A stretch of 7,325 nucleotides of DNA from Aquifex sp. GTDB taxonomy: Bacteria > Aquificota > Aquificia > Aquificales > Aquificaceae. How positions within the stretch are numbered: position 1 is the first letter of the stretch; every line of letters starts with the position of its first letter. Below the pieces are notes generated by a model, which was not told where the DNA came from, searched no databases, and was given only the letters and a program-made list of their open reading frames with translations. Location: the NCBI GenBank assembly GCA_015487405.1, contig WFPV01000051.1, forward strand, positions 1 through 7,325. The letters run 5' to 3'. The translations under genes and the position numbers were made by a program. Shown here one piece after another: positions 5,672-7,325 of the stretch.

Positions 5672-7150
5672 ATGTCCCGTCTCCTTCGGGGGAGTTTTCT
5701 CTTCTCCCTCGGTATACTTATAAGTCGCATTCTGGGTTATCTGAGAGATGCCGCAGTCGCCTACTTCTTCGGTGCTTCTCCTATAACCGACGCTTTCTTC
5801 GTAGCTTTCCGAATCCCTAACACCTTCAGACGCATATTTGGAGAGGGGGGGTTTAACGCAGTTTTTATTCCTTATTACGGCGAAGCCGTATCTAAGAATA
5901 AAGAAAAGGAATTCCTAAGTAAAATTTCAGGATTTTTTTTTATTTTGAGTTTGGTTGCTTCAGTTTTGGGAATTTTGTTTGCAGAGGAGATAATTTCTGT
6001 TATAGCTCCCGGATTGAAGGGCAAAGAAAGCTTTCATTATGCGGTTTTATTTCTGAAGTTTGTATTTCCCTACTTGTTTTTAGTGTTTCTTTACGCATTT
6101 TCTATGGCTGTCCTTATGGTAAAAGGCTACTTCTTTATACCTTCGGTATCTCAGGCTTTATTTAATCTGGTTTTTATAACCTGTGTGATTCTTTTGACGG
6201 AAGTTTTTGGATACTTCTCTCTGGTTCTCGGAGTGCTTTTAGGAGGAATCTTTCAAATTCTTCCCAATTTTTTTCTTTTAATTAAGAACGGGATTCTCTT
6301 CATTCCTCGACTTGTTCTGGATTGGGAGGTCAGGGAGTTTTTAAAAAAGTTTTCATTGACCTTATTTAGCTTCTCCGCTTCCCAGCTTTCGCTTATCTTG
6401 GACACATTCTTTGGCTCTTTCTTGAAAACTGGGGCAATCTCCTACATTTACTATGCGGGGAGGATATATCTGCTTCCTATAAGTCTGTTTTCTATAGGCG
6501 TTAGCAACGCCTTTTTGGCTGTTGTGTCCTCTGGGGAGGATAGGAAAGACAACTTAAAAAATGGAATAAAGCTTTCCCTTCTTTTCGCTATTCCTTCCAC
6601 AGTAGGTTTATTTTTACTTTCGGAGGATATCGTCAGAATCCTCTACGGGAGAGGGGAGTTTGGGAAAGAGGACATCGTTATAACCGCCCAGCTCCTTCAG
6701 ATTTATGCCTTTTCTATTCCTTTCTTTTCCCTCCAACACCTCTATAAGTCTCTTTTTTACTCCCTCAAGGATGTAAAGACTCCCGTTAAGTCCTCTTTTC
6801 TGTATCTATTTGTAGAAGGCAGTTTAAACGCAGTTCTTATATTTTTAATTGGTCTTGGTGTAGTTAGCATACCTACCTCGGTCGTGGTTGCTTCATTTGT
6901 AGCTCTTTTATTCCTAATTTACAGGTCTCCAGAGAAGGCTTTTCCTGAAATTTCTTTCTTGGCAAAGGTTCTTTTTAGCTCCAGTGTTATGGGAGTTATT
7001 ATCCTTTTCTTTAATGAATTCTCTTCACTTTTAAGGGTTTTAATGATTCCCCTTTTTGGGGGAATCTACTTTTTAATTCTTGCGATTTTGAGGGAGAAAT
7101 TAACCATAAATCTGATTCAACACCTTTTTAAGAAGCTAATGAAGTTTTAA
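5672..7150 (+). CDS. murJ: Lipid II flippase MurJ (MviN family)
   Basis: MurJ moves lipid-linked peptidoglycan precursor (lipid II) from the inner to the outer face of the cytoplasmic membrane. The 492 residues are hydrophobic throughout, fitting the 13-14 helices of the family. The N-terminal signature is clear: SRILGYLRDA, FFGASPITDAFF, and FRRIFGEGGFNAVFIP. Arg19, Arg25, Asp40, Arg53 and Glu58 match E. coli R18, R24, D39, R52 and E57, and Arg264 stands where the essential R270 is expected. The N-terminus aligns with the family from the ATG at 5672. No Shine-Dalgarno sequence precedes that ATG, and the fbp stop is only six bases upstream, so translational coupling is likely. A UUCG hairpin followed by T residues lies in codons 3-9. 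Two homopolymers, G7 (5845-5851) and T9 (5933-5941), fall early in the gene, but the frame is intact. Confidence 0.96.
   Translation: MSRLLRGSFLFSLGILISRILGYLRDAAVAYFFGASPITDAFFVAFRIPNTFRRIFGEGGFNAVFIPYYGEAVSKNKEKEFLSKISGFFFILSLVASVLGILFAEEIISVIAPGLKGKESFHYAVLFLKFVFPYLFLVFLYAFSMAVLMVKGYFFIPSVSQALFNLVFITCVILLTEVFGYFSLVLGVLLGGIFQILPNFFLLIKNGILFIPRLVLDWEVREFLKKFSLTLFSFSASQLSLILDTFFGSFLKTGAISYIYYAGRIYLLPISLFSIGVSNAFLAVVSSGEDRKDNLKNGIKLSLLFAIPSTVGLFLLSEDIVRILYGRGEFGKEDIVITAQLLQIYAFSIPFFSLQHLYKSLFYSLKDVKTPVKSSFLYLFVEGSLNAVLIFLIGLGVVSIPTSVVVASFVALLFLIYRSPEKAFPEISFLAKVLFSSSVMGVIILFFNEFSSLLRVLMIPLFGGIYFLILAILREKLTINLIQHLFKKLMKF
5680..5698 (+). terminator. UUCG hairpin with T tract at the murJ start (possible attenuator)
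   Basis: TCTCC (5680-5684) pairs with GGGGA (5689-5693) around a TTCG loop closed by C-G, an exceptionally stable tetraloop, with one G-T pair in the stem. It is followed by G and then TTTT (5695-5698) and further pyrimidines. The form resembles a short intrinsic terminator, but it starts eight bases after the murJ ATG. It could attenuate read-through from fbp or hinder ribosome loading. At growth temperatures near 90 C, a 5-bp stem is marginal. Confidence 0.3.
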
Positions 7151-7166
7151 AGGTTCTAGGGTATCG

Positions 7167-7320
7167 ATGAATAGAAAATATCAAGATAAAGTGGAGGAAA
7201 ATAGGGATATGGGCTTGTTCAGGAATTAGAGGAAAGGTTTAAAAAGATAGATCAAATATATGGTTAAAAAGAATTCAAAAGTTACAAAACTCGTTTTGTA
7301 TAACAGCAAGGGATGTATGA
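7167..7320 (+). pseudogene. Possible decayed gene fragment after murJ
   Basis: No intact gene follows murJ in the last 175 bases. Three consecutive open segments in different frames read like parts of one charged helical protein. The first runs from the ATG at 7167 through MNRKYQDKVEENRD (stop at 7227-7229). The second, from 7205 to a stop at 7265-7267, reads YGLVQELEERFKKIDQIYG. The third, from 7261 to a TGA at 7318-7320, reads WLKRIQKLQNSFCITARDV. Each change of frame is in the same sense (-1), as two single-base deletions would give. A weak AGGG lies five bases before the ATG. A-rich DNA gives Lys/Glu-rich translations in any frame, so this may be chance. Function unknown. Confidence 0.25.
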
Positions 7321-7325
7321 AGGGG

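Noticed and set aside
1..7325. CRISPR array, insertion sequence, toxin-antitoxin pair or prophage genes
   Set aside because: No regularly spaced repeats, terminal inverted repeats, transposase, or paired small genes of these types were found on either strand.

Overview
The window looks like chromosomal sequence from a hyperthermophilic bacterium of the Aquificales, most likely Aquifex aeolicus or a close relative. This rests on recognition, not on a search. The signs are an archaeal-type fructose-1,6-bisphosphate aldolase/phosphatase in an otherwise bacterial gene set (MurJ, NadD, GGDEF protein), Lys/Glu-rich proteins, heavy use of AGA/AGG and ATA codons, and very tight packing. Six protein genes are complete, one is cut by the left edge, and there is one tRNA. 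There is no sign of a mobile element, CRISPR array or prophage.

Layout. At the left edge is the C-terminal ~70% of rtcB (+, RNA ligase). It converges on and overlaps by 12 bp a membrane-bound GGDEF diguanylate cyclase gene (-). The cyclase gene is divergent from nadD (+, NAD synthesis) across only 44 bp. nadD converges on a rhomboid protease gene (-) with 2 bp between the stop codons. The rhomboid gene is divergent from tRNA-Gly(GCC) (+), and their apparent promoters overlap. The tRNA converges on a small two-helix membrane protein gene (-, TTG start). That gene is divergent from a three-gene plus-strand run: an unrecognised basic coiled-coil protein (127 aa), fbp (382 aa) and murJ (492 aa), with gaps of 14 and 6 bp. 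The last ~175 bp hold no intact gene, only short open segments in three frames that may be a decayed gene.

How the genes work together. Most neighbours are unrelated housekeeping genes placed head-to-head or tail-to-tail, as expected in a compact genome. The one plausible functional unit is the fbp-murJ run. The archaeal-type Fbp makes fructose-6-phosphate, the entry point to amino-sugar and peptidoglycan precursor synthesis, and MurJ flips the finished lipid II across the membrane. The small first gene of that run is the main protein of unknown role here.

I did not find a clearly new biological system. The observations most worth following are regulatory: overlapping divergent promoters at rhomboid/tRNA-Gly, apparently leaderless or near-leaderless starts for the rhomboid and GGDEF genes, a very short predicted tRNA 5' leader, and a UUCG hairpin with a T tract just inside murJ.
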